Positions 12,401 through 21,566 of a stretch of 64,000 bases of DNA are shown one piece after another (the first letter of the stretch is position 1; each line of letters opens with the position of its first letter). Made by a program: the position numbers and the translations under genes. The stretch lies in NCBI RefSeq assembly GCF_047663525.1, contig NC_092613.1:8395501-8459500 (forward strand). The letters are read 5' to 3'. The notes under the pieces are model-generated. The model ran no database searches, had not been told where the DNA came from, and saw only the letters and a list, made by a program, of their open reading frames with translations. The stretch comes from Anas platyrhynchos (lineage: Eukaryota; Chordata; Aves; Anseriformes; Anatidae).

Positions 12401-15400
12401 TCGGTGAAAGCTGGTGATGGAGCTTGTGCAGCCCGGCCTGGACCAGCGGGCACCGCAGAGCCCTGCAGCCGGCAGCGCCCTGCATGCAGGAGGTAACCGG
12501 GGACTTCAGCATGAGCCGGGGCTTGCAGCTGTTGAGCGGGGGTGAGACAGGCACAGGCTTTCTGGAGGGTCTGTCTCTAAAAGCATGCAGCTGTGCATTT
12601 TGGACATCATGCAAAACCCCAGCAGTTCACTAAGCCTAGCGCTGCTTTTTGCCTTCCAGCCCATCACATGCCACAATGTCAAAGACGTGAGCGACACTGG
12701 AGCCATCTGCTTGCGCCTCAACGAGTCCAACACCTGCGTGAGTGCAGCCCCGTGTTTCCAAGGGGGTGGTGAGCAGGAGGAGACGGGGGGCAAGCAGGCA
12801 CCAAGGGCAGGGTCCTGCAGTGCTCTTGGGCTGGCAGCAATGGGGCCACTGTACCTGGGAGTCAGTCTGGGGTGGAGTGCTTGCCCCATTATTTGGGCTG
12901 TGCCCAGCTGACTGAGATGGGGATGACTGCAGCAGTCTCAGGAGGATCCCAAGGGGACAATCACAGCAGTCCCAGGGGAATCCAGCCTCCAGGTTGCATA
13001 AAGCCTCCTTTTTCATCATTAAGCTCTGGGGACGGTTTAGCTTCTGAAGTCTCTTCAACCATGTTCAACGGGAAATCGCCTTTGTTGTTGTTCTTCCTCT
13101 TCCCCGTTGGGAACGCAGTTGTTTTTTGTCTTGCCAGCTGCCCTAGGAAGGTGACCAGGCCATCTGAAGGAGCACGGCTAGCAGCACAGCGTCCTGATCC
13201 GTGCTCCTTCCCAAGGGAATCCCAGGCGCTCTGAACTGCCCTTGGCTTTTTGCACAAACCCGAACCATTTCTAAAAGCGAGGCAGGGTCGGCTGAGGTGC
13301 TGCGGAGGGTGGGAGAAGAGAAACCTTTAGTGCAGGAGGTGGAACCCGCAGCAGGGGCCAGATGGCGTTGGACCTTGTGGGAGCGCAGACTTGGCGATGC
13401 TCTGGGTGTGGAACAGCAGTGATTAATTTTACTTCTGCTGGCCAGCCGTGCTGCGACCGCTTAGGATGAGTGAATTCCTACTTGCCCTCTCTCCGTAAAT
13501 GGCCTATTAAATAAAAGCCGTTTCGGCTTGCTCGTGTTTATGGTGGCTGCGGTTTAGCGAGGATTGGTATGGAAACCCCAGCGGGAGGGAGCGGCCCGAT
13601 CTCAGCTGCCATCTAGTGGCAACGGCACCTCCTGGCTCAGCCCTGTGGGTGGCAGAGACCGAGATGGGTGCGCACATACCATGCAGAATGTCCCGTGGTG
13701 TCACCACGAGCTCTTAGCCCTCCTTCTGTGCTCAGGGAGCCCCACAGCCCCACTAAATCCATGCGTGCGGGGCTGCCCTCACCCGCAGCCCACCTCCCGG
13801 TGCCCCCCAGCTCGTGCCCCGGCCATGGAAGTGGCCGCTGGACCTGGGAAACTGATAAGAGCGTCTGAGAAGGGGGCAGATAAGAGGAACCGGCCGTGTG
13901 TCTCTTTCCTGCTGGCCTTTCCCAAAGCAAATGAGCAATGAGCTGGCACCCAGCGGTGCTAATTGCAAAGGGAAATTCTGACACGCGGATGAGTTCTTTC
14001 CACAGCGGAGAAAGGAAAACACGCGCCCGAGCCTCTTGTTCCATCTTGGCCTTCCTAGCTCCAAGCCAAGCTTCACAGAGACAGCTGAAACTGATTTGCT
14101 TGTTATTCTCCCCCAGATAGGTCTCTGCAGTTCTGCATGCTACGCGTGCGTGCTGGCGGGGGATCCCGAGGCCAACCCGGGGGGCACGGAGCTGCGGGGC
14201 AGCAGGGGCTGTGAAGCCCCCCGTCACTGGATGGGTTGAGGCCGGGGCAGGGCAGGGGGTTTGGCTGCTGCGTTAGCAGCTGGGGGCTGTGCCTCCGAAA
14301 ATAGATGTGAGGAGAAGGCCTGTCCTGTCTGAGGCAGGGACTAACCCTGCAGCTCCGCTCCCTTCTTCCTCTTCCACCCCAGAGTCGGTTCAGCTCTAAA
14401 AAGTGAGAAATTTGTATTTTTTTTTTTTTGCCTAGCCTTTGATCAGCAACCTAGCAAAAACACTGAAGACATTTCCTAAACAGGAAGGCTAAATGCTTCT
14501 TTGTTATTTCCCTCCTTTCCCAGCCCCTGCCTGGGATTCTGAAACAATAGGGCTCTTCAGGCTGCTTGCTCTGTCCAAAAACTGGAGGGACTTGCCTTGC
14601 AACACAGATCCTAAATTTAGCTTTGCTTAAATGCCGCTTGGAGGATTGCTATTAATGTCTTAATTTCATTTATTCTCATTAAGTTAGGAATCAGGATATA
14701 AACATCTCTATTTTTTTGGCTGTCGGTATTGGGGCACGAAGCAGCATTGAGGTGGGATTTGAAGGTCTGCCACCCCGGTGCTGTTTGACACCTGTGACTG
14801 CCTCTGCTCAGCTGTGCACAGCACAGATAAGCCTCCAAAACACAGAGGGTGAATGTGCCTTACTACGTGGAGGCACATCACAAGTGTGGGTGGGATGGAG
14901 GTGTAGTCGCACGGCGGGTTTAATGGCTGTGTGCTTGAAAATTTTGCAGAAACAATTTTTAGAGATGAAGGGGTCGGACTTGTGGAGTGCAATATGTGAG
15001 GAGAACACCCACCACGTTCCCTCCCCCTGCCACATTAAACTCGCTAAGTCTGAGGTGGACCACGACTGTCTGCTCCTCATCCTCGTCAATGAGACAGGTG
15101 AGTGCTGGTAATTCCTTCGGCTGGCGGTGCTGCTGCTGGGTGACAGCCTCAGCGTGGGCCGTGGGAAGGGGCTGGTGGTCTCTGCAGGACACAAATCCTC
15201 ACTCGCAGCCTGTGAGGAGATGTCTCTCTGCAGCCACGGATCTTTCTTCCTGGGTTTTGCTAAAGCCACAGAGCCGTGGCATTGCCTCCAGCACGGTGAA
15301 GGGGCTCAGAGCTCCGCTGTGCTCAGCACCAGCCAGGCTGTCCAAGGCTGACGTTACCTGCGGTGTTACCATCAGGATAACGTGCTTCTCTTGTGTTAAA

Positions 15401-17997
15401 AATTGCAGATCCTGCTACAGATGTGCTCCAGGAGTCTCACTGGGAAAAGGTAAATTCTAGGGGTGTATCTGTCTGGAGGGGCTGGGTGGTCTGAGAGGCT
15501 GGGGAAAGGAGACCTTGAGGCTGCAAGTTGAGCACAGGGCAGGTTGTTGGTGCCCACCACGAGCAGGGAGCACTCGTCCCTGTGCTGGACAGGGCTGAGC
15601 CTGCTGATCAGGACATGCCATCCTAAATTTCTGCACACAGCAGTGCTCTCAGACCACTGGTACAAGCACTGAAGGCAGAAATGCTAGAAATAGTTGCCAT
15701 CAAATTCTGTAGTACTTTTTTTAAACAGGACTGGTTCCCAACAATAACTCTTAGGATGTAATTGGCACTCTGCATCTTCAAAGTACCACGCTGACGTTAA
15801 TTAATTCCTTCTCTCAACACTGCAGCGAGGCTGCCATCGGCTTGTAAAGCTGAACTCCAGGTGCCTATAGAAATGGCAGCCAACAGAACTGCACCAGCAG
15901 TGCACAGAGAGAGTTCCCCTGTGCAGATGCATGCCCTAAATCTCCGGGCCCGAGTGCTCCTGTCCGAGGCAGAAAGCCTGGGTGTGCTGCAGCAGGTGCT
16001 GGGATGGGGCTGAGCCCACGCAGCCCCTCCAGCTGAGGATGCACGAGCTCACAGCACAAGTGCAAAGCTCTTCTCTCGGGCAGCGAAGCCCGGCGCTGTT
16101 TATGTGCAGTTTACAAGGGAGGTGAAGAGCAGCATTGTTTGAGGGCCTGGTGCCTGTGGACCAGATGCACACGCTTCCTGTTTGGGAGACTCTTGGCTCT
16201 CTTTGGTGTTTTTCCAGTTCGGAATAAAATCCCTTCAGCGAGGGAGTGTGAGGAGCCACCAGGACTTTTCTCGGAAGACCCTGACTGCTTTGGTCACTTC
16301 TGGCCTCTTGCTGGCGTTCCTGGGCATGGCCGGATACTTCCTGATGAAGCGGCGGAGCTGGAGCCCCGCGGGACAGAGGCTGGTTAGTGCTTACAGGTGG
16401 CAAAATGCCCGATAGCGAGGAGCCGGCGGGGTGCCCCTGGGTGGCCCTGCACCCTGCGGTTCCTTTCCTTCAGCCCCTGCGTGTCCCCAGCATGGCAGGA
16501 CGGCCACCAAGCCAGCCCCAGCTGGTTGCCACCTGGGGATGGTGGCTCGAGGCTGGGTCAGCCTGGGCACGGGGACGGGAGTGAGATGCAGGGCGAAGGG
16601 AACCCGCTCTGCCCTTCAGGAAAGAGCTCCCTGCTTGGGAAAACCGCCCCTTCCCTCCCGTGCCTCTAGGTCTAACACTTGCTTTTGCTCAGCAGTCAGA
16701 ACTCATCCAGCAAGACCCCTCCAGAGACACCGAAACCTTATGAATTTGTCATTAAAAGTGACACACTTTAACTTTCCATTCTCTGCTTTTGAGTTGTGTG
16801 TCTGTCTTGTACCGATGCTGTAATAAAGGCTATTTCTCCCCTCACATCACAAGAAATGGTAATAAAATATATCAAGAAAGAAAGAAAAAATAATTTCTCC
16901 TGTGTTTCCCCCTCCAGACAGGCTGTGCGCTCAGGGCCCCACTTTGCCAGTAATTTTGGGGACTCTGTAGCAAGGATGGGCCGGGCTTTACCCCCATTGC
17001 TGCTCATGCTGTTAGTGTTTCATTGCCAGGAGGGACTTGATCCAACGTGCAGCCGTGGAACCGAGCACGTGTGCAAGATGTGAGCAGCACAGCCTGGGCT
17101 GTGGTCCCCTGGATGCCGGAGCCAAGGCGTGCACGTGGCCGGGAGCTGCCTGTGTCGACGCGTGGCAGTGTCAGTCCGGTTCCCAGCACACAGATCTCAC
17201 TGCCATGGGTATGGGTGTCAGCCGAGGGCCCTGCTGCTGCTCCCCCTCACTGCAGAGGAGATGAAGAGTTAATGAAGGGCTGGGAGATGCACGTGGGATG
17301 TGTGGGGCTGGCACCCAGCTCCCTGTTCTCCTCTGCTGCCGGCCGTGATCTTCACCCACAGCCCAGGGCCACCAGTGCCTGCTGCAGAGCACAGCTTTGC
17401 ATTTACAGGCCTGCACACATCTCCAGCCTTCAGCTGCTGGAGAGCAGTCCTGAACTGCTAGCGTGCTGCTGCAAATTGCAATCTGAAGGACAGAAGGACA
17501 GGGAAAGGAAAGTAGGAAGTTCCCTCAGCTTTAATTCCATGGCGAGTCTTGGCCAAGGTGGAAGCAGAGCAGGTCTGTAGCAGGGAGCTCTGCAGTCCTG
17601 AGGCAGGTCCAAAGCCTGGTTACCCCAAAATAACCTGACGGCTTCTCTTTTCAGGTCCAGGAGAAAAAGACAAAGCAGTTTGTGGCTGGCATTCTGGCTT
17701 GGGGCACGGCGTGGCTCAGGCCCTCTGCTCCCATCCCCGTGCCCATGGGAAGCCACGGGCAGCAGAGCTGGGTGCTGCCGGCCCTCGTCCTCCTCTAACG
17801 CTGCCTTTCTTATCGATGCCCCCGTTTAGGACGAAGACCAGTACGACATGGAGGACGGCAGCCAGGGAAGCCCCGCGCTGACGGTGGCCGGCCCCGAGCC
17901 GCAGGAGAAGCCCAGCCTGAACGGGGCGCAGGAGAACGGCGCCTCCCGCAACGGCCGCTCCGCCGCGCAGCGCGGCCTCGCCGACACCCCGATGTGA
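6383..17997 (+). CDS. CD34: CD34 sialomucin (spliced, 8 coding exons)
   Basis: CD34 is a single-pass cell-surface sialomucin of haematopoietic progenitors and vascular endothelium, with roles in adhesion and anti-adhesion. Coding exons are 6383-6434, 11068-11199, 11931-12220, 12660-12737, 14950-15097, 15409-15449, 16218-16382 and 17830-17997, totalling 1074 nt (357 residues). All phases join and all introns are GT/AG. Residues 1-18 are a signal peptide; about 19-158 are Ser/Thr/Pro-rich, mucin-like. Six cysteines follow (162, 175, 184, 200, 211, 224), with N-glycosylation sequons at N116, N179 and N231. The transmembrane helix is about 268-290, followed by [12 protein letters not shown], nearly the mammalian CD34 juxtamembrane motif. 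The tail ends ADTPM (mammals end DTEL), keeping a possible PDZ ligand with T at -2. An alternative in-frame ATG at 6356 would add nine residues. Human CD34 is 385 residues, so the mucin region is shorter here. Confidence 0.93.
6435..11067 (+). other. CD34 intron 1
   Basis: This 4.6-kb intron runs from gtgagt to a ctcccctag acceptor. I see no further coding exon or recognisable repeat family. A run of 13 T lies near 9240, and a GC-rich patch lies at 10.0-10.25 kb. Confidence 0.7.
11068..11199 (+). CDS. CD34: CD34 exon 2, mucin-like region
   Basis: The 132-nt exon runs phase 1 to phase 1, from a pyrimidine-rich acceptor to a gtaatt donor. It encodes a Thr/Ser/Ala/Pro-rich segment including [17 protein letters not shown], typical of an O-glycosylated mucin stem. 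Confidence 0.85.
11931..12220 (+). CDS. CD34: CD34 exon 3, mucin-like region
   Basis: The 290-nt exon starts in phase 1 and ends in phase 0 at a gtgaga donor. It encodes about 97 residues rich in Ser, Thr, Pro and Ala (for example [20 protein letters not shown]) with one N-glycosylation sequon (NAS). It is the main O-glycosylated stem. Confidence 0.88.
12660..12737 (+). CDS. CD34: CD34 exon 4, first half of cysteine domain
   Basis: The 78-nt exon encodes [17 protein letters not shown] and then LRLNESNTC. It aligns with the mammalian segment containing KCSGIREVKLTQGICLEQN: three cysteines in register and an N-glycosylation site at NES. The next exon follows a 2.2-kb intron. Confidence 0.9.
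13853..13893 (+). promoter_or_regulatory. GATA/ETS motif cluster in CD34 intron 4
   Basis: TGATAAGA at 13853-13860 is followed 26 bp later by AGATAAGAGGAACCGG, a GATA site abutting an ETS core (GGAA at 13886-13889). Paired GATA and ETS motifs are characteristic of haematopoietic and endothelial enhancers. Location inside CD34 makes this a reasonable enhancer candidate, on motif evidence only. Confidence 0.35.
14950..15097 (+). CDS. CD34: CD34 exon 5, second half of cysteine domain
   Basis: The 148-nt exon runs from phase 0 to phase 1 with an attttgcag acceptor and a gtgagt donor. It supplies the last three cysteines (AICEE, PSPCH, DHDCLLL). The motif [17 protein letters not shown] parallels mammalian QSEVRPQCLLLVLANRT, with a sequon at NET. 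Confidence 0.9.
15409..15449 (+). CDS. CD34: CD34 exon 6, juxtamembrane stalk
   Basis: This 41-nt exon encodes [14 protein letters not shown] once the split first codon is joined. It restores phase 0 before the transmembrane exon. It links the cysteine domain to the membrane. The boundaries rest on a good acceptor (aaaattgcag), a gtaaat donor and phase agreement. Confidence 0.78.
16218..16382 (+). CDS. CD34: CD34 exon 7, transmembrane exon
   Basis: The 165-nt, phase 0-0 exon encodes the helix beginning [20 protein letters not shown] and the basic stop-transfer [12 protein letters not shown]. This is the best-conserved part of CD34: mammals have TLIALVTSG, GYFLMNRRSWSPTGERL. The donor is gttagt, weaker than consensus, which may favour alternative 3' ends within intron 7. 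Confidence 0.95.
16693..16845 (+). CDS. CD34: Candidate alternative last exon of CD34 (short tail)
   Basis: A cttgcttttgctcag acceptor, with a tandem NAGNAG choice, opens an exon in frame with exon 7. It encodes [16 protein letters not shown] and stops at TGA 16741-16743. An AATAAA at 16822-16827 follows, so this would be a complete alternative terminal exon. The product would have a tail of about 28 residues instead of 67. Mammals also make a short-tail CD34 by using an extra exon between exons 7 and 8. The 3' limit is approximate, and usage is inferred from sequence only. Confidence 0.45.
17655..17798 (+). other. Second, weaker candidate alternative CD34 exon
   Basis: A strong pyrimidine tract (gcttctcttttcag) precedes a stretch that stays open for 47 codons in the exon-7 frame and ends at TAA 17796-17798. 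It begins [12 protein letters not shown]. No poly(A) signal or good donor is evident nearby, so it is weaker than the 16.69-kb candidate. It may be chance. Confidence 0.2.
17830..17997 (+). CDS. CD34: CD34 exon 8, cytoplasmic tail
   Basis: Encodes [18 protein letters not shown] through RGLADTPM and stop. It matches the mammalian tail in outline: acidic start with Tyr, GAQENG followed by SRNG, and a terminus of the ADT-x-hydrophobic type. [20 protein letters not shown] parallels mammalian QENGTGQATSRNGHSARQ then ADTEL. Confidence 0.93.
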   Translation, partial: DEDQYDMEDGSQGSPALTVAGPEPQEKPSLNGAQENGASRNGRSAAQRGLADTPM

Positions 17998-18855
17998 CCC
18001 CGCGGACAGGGGCTCCGGGGGGTGCCGGGGGGCAAAGGGGGGGCAGGAGTTTTCTGTGGACAGCGAGGGACTGCAGACTTTTTTTTTTATATATATATAA
18101 ATTTTCTGTGAAGAACTTCCAAATCCGCCTAAAGCACGTTAAACTCCAGCGCTACCCAAGTGCTGCTGCTCTGCTGCCTCCCACTTCTCCTGATGACCAC
18201 ACAGGAAACTTTTTTACTGCCGTTCTCTGCTTTTGTTGTTAAAAGCACATAATGAGAAACGCAAGTGCACTTAGCCCCCGAGCAGCTTCTCAGCAGAGGC
18301 AGGCTGAGGCCTTGATCCAGGCTCCCAACAGCCACGGTTTTTGGTGGCAGTGATAGGCTGATTAAAGTAGTTAAATCGGGATTTCAGTGACACAAACCTC
18401 TCAGGTTTCAGGGAATTATGGTTAACAGAGTTGTTTTTATCTCATCTTTAAGTGCAGGACTTCTTCCTCTTTCAAGAACATCAGGCATTTAATCCCCTCC
18501 TTGTGCTTTGTGCCTTCTTTAGCATTTCCTTCTGTAAAATCTGCTGAAGCTCTGTGTAAAACTTTCCATGGGGAATTGGAGGCTGAAGTGTGACCAGACC
18601 TTGAACTTGTTTTTGTTAGTCCTACCACTGTGCAGGTAGTTGTTTTACAGTGACGCCTTCCCCGGTCTCCTCATCTCCTGGCTTGGAGACAGCGTTTGAC
18701 AAGACCCAGCAAGTGTCCCGTCCCTGGGGTGCAGGGGAGGTGCAAGCAGCTGAAATGGCTCTGGACAGCTCTGCCCGTGCCCAGGGCATCGCCCTCACCC
18801 GGGCACAACCCTTGCGTATAGGACATTGGGAATAAAAGACACCAAAGGGCTCTGT
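17998..18855 (+). other. CD34: CD34 3' UTR
   Basis: Non-coding continuation of exon 8. It contains a T run and a (TA)n tract at 18078-18100 and a minor ATTAAA at 18361. AATAAA at 18831-18836 is followed by a GU-rich stretch. The end is placed about 20 bases past this signal. No miR-29 seed match (TGGTGCT) was seen in it. Confidence 0.6.
18831..18836 (+). promoter_or_regulatory. CD34: CD34 poly(A) signal
   Basis: AATAAA followed within 15-25 bases by a GU-rich segment (gggctctgtctg). It is the first canonical signal after the CD34 stop codon. Confidence 0.55.
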
Positions 18856-21502
18856 CTGACAAGCGCTGGGCAGAAACCCTGATTCTGCTGCGGATGTTTC
18901 TCCTTCTGCATTTGGCAGTGGGTATGTGGGGGGAAAAAAAAAAGAGAGAAGTATTTTCACTTCGGTAACAAAAGGTCAATGCTGAAATGCCAACAGCGGG
19001 AGCGAGTCCTCCCTGGTTCCGCTTCCCTGCGAGTTGCTCCTCTCAAACCTAATTGTTCATAATCTCAGTGGGGAAAAGGAGGAAAAAAAAAAAGAAAAAA
19101 AAAAAGTGAGTGTTTTAAATGAACTTCTCGGCCGTGTCCTTGGAACAACAGCGTGTTTATCCCCCTGGGACGCGTGGCTCTGGCTGCGCCGTGTGCCAGC
19201 ACGGCGAGCGGACAACGCCTCTCGGAGACCTTGTTTTCCAGCAGCAGCGCGATGACTAAAAGCTGTGGCTTGTTCTGTGCCCCTTCTCCCCGTCTTTCAA
19301 CAAACACGTTTGCAGGACAAGTGACGTACATCGAATTATTAAACCTCGTTTGTTTGATTTTCTGATGTTTACGATGTGCTGCTAATTCCTGGATAAATAA
19401 ATGAGGCTGCAGTCTCACGGCATGATCTCCTGGCTGGGGGCTGACCTGGCAGCAGGGCTGTGCATGTGTGTGTGAGTGAAGGTGAAGGTGGAGGCTTCCT
19501 CTGGGCACTCAGGGAGTTGTGATTTCACTGGGTTTTCCACCTCCATCCCTCTTCTATGCGGGCAGAGGGGCTGAGCACCTGGGGCAGACCCATGGGCAGT
19601 GACCAGGCTGTAGGGTGCTGGTGCAGGGGGGCTGCTGGCTAATTATTTCCTGAGTTAACGCGTGGTGGGTGATTTGTCTAATGATCCCAGCTCAGACCTG
19701 GGAGCACTGCAGCTTTGACTCGGTTGAGCTGAGCAGCTCGGTTTGTTTGCTGGTGCCCTGCAAGGGCTGGAGAGAAACAGAGCAGGGCAAACAGAGGCGC
19801 TCAGCCCCTGGCCCTGGCTCTGCCAGCAGGGGAGGAAGAAAGACTTGCTCCTCACTGTGCACTGAGAGGGAAGAAGTCCCACAGAAGCAGTGGTATTTTT
19901 ATTTATTTTTTTTTCTCTCAGTATATAGTTAGGAGGCTTTGTTACTTGGAATTGCTCTTTGTAGCCCCGAGAGCTGCTGTCTGATGCTCGGTGTCTGGCT
20001 GCAGGAGGAGCTGGCTGGGTCCCTGCACACCCTGCCCCAGCAAAAGGCATGCACGGTGGTCACTTAAATCCCTTCTTCCTGCAGCTCCCGTGCCTTCTCA
20101 CATTTTTTTCTCACATTTTCTACACCAAATGCTTTTAATTGCTATGCAGGCGGTGCCATCAAAAGTTACTGGTAGGGCTCTCCAGGGTCATTCAACATCC
20201 CAGCGATGGGCTGTGGGGAAATGAAATGCCTTTCCTGGGAGCCCCGACCCCCGCAGAGCACAGGGGACGCTCTCCTGGAGGCTTCATTGTTGCAGCAGCA
20301 CAGAACGGGGGTAGGTGTGCGCTTTTTGTGTGTGAGATGTGTTGCTGTGTTGCTTTTTTTTTTTTCTTTTCCCTTTTGGCAGCTGTTTATCTAATCAGCA
20401 CTATTTGCTGCATCACAAGTGAGAGATCTAATCAAAAGTCAGGTGCATTTTTCACAGCTCAGGGTATGTCCGACAGCCAAACCGAGACAATAAAACCGCG
20501 GTCAATTGATGTGGCAAAACAAAAGCATTCTCTAAAACATCCTGATGGGAGGAAATGCTGAGTGCGCCGTGGCCGGGCAGGGAGCGAGGGAGCGAGCCCG
20601 GCGGAAAGGGCTGCACAACGGCTCAGGAAGCTTTCTGCCCATGTGCAAACACAGGCGGGCTCAGCCCCGGCCAAACCGAGGGCTTGTTGTTATTCCTTCC
20701 TTATCAACCCCCTCGCATCCCTTCCTTGCCGGCCCCGCCGCCAGCCCTTGCAGGGCCGTGCAGCTGCTGCGCTGCCGCCGGCTTTTCTTCTGTTAGCGGT
20801 CGCCAAATCTGCCTCGGCTTCCCCCAGCACCTCGCTCGGCCACCGGAGAGCAGGGTTCAGGGCTGTCCCTGCTTCATGCTCTTGTCCTGCTCATCTCCGG
20901 TGTGTGCAGGGTCTCTGTAGCTGCTGGGAGCTCTCCTAGCGGCATCAAGTGCCCCGCTGAAAATAATCGGCATGAAAGCATCCTCTGGGAAAGAGGGGTG
21001 GCAAATGTAAATACAAGGTGTTAAATACAAATATAAATATCTCGTGTTGCAGCTTAATGGTGGCTGCATTTCAGTGTCAGCTGGGGTGACATGAACAACA
21101 TGAACAAGTGCCAGCAACATAGGGAGCGTTTAAAACTGGGTGCAAGTTGAGTTTTTTGTTTGTTTTATTCTACATGTAATACCTCCGTCCTGGTGCTTTG
21201 AAGTGCTTTAAGCCTCACAGAACTTCTGCTGAGTATAGATGGAGATACTGCCCCATTTATGGGTGGCTCAGCAGTGACACAGCCATTAAATGTCATGTCC
21301 GTGTCCCAGCCTGAACCAGAGGCTCTGGCACCCATCCAGGCAGCCCCAAGTCCTTCCCGAGGCTGGAATCGCAGACTTTTTTCAGGAGTAAAGGAACACC
21401 TTTGTATAGGAATGGCCGTAAAGTGCTACTGAGAACTTTATAGCTTGCTCTGTGCACTGCTGAAAGCAATCAAATTTATCAGAGCAAACAAGCTTTAATT
21501 TA

Positions 21503-21566
21503 ACAGTTGGACTTGATGATCTTAGAGGTCTTTTCCAACCTAAATGATTCTGTAATTCTGTAATTG
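21503..21566 (+). mobile_element. CR1 LINE 3' end fragment
   Basis: The segment containing agttggacttgatgatctta and then ggtcttttccaacctaaatg, followed by a tandem 8-bp attctgta repeat, is the diagnostic 3' end of avian CR1 retrotransposons. Only about 65 bases remain. It is a dead, 5'-truncated copy. Confidence 0.9.

Noticed and set aside
12585-12911. 108-codon ORF across CD34 exon 4
   Set aside because: It is exon 4 read through both neighbouring introns. Only 12660-12737 is supported.
21236-21361. Possible second ancient repeat ('ccatttatggg ... gtgacacagcca')
   Set aside because: Resemblance to amniote repeat cores is too weak and broken to call.
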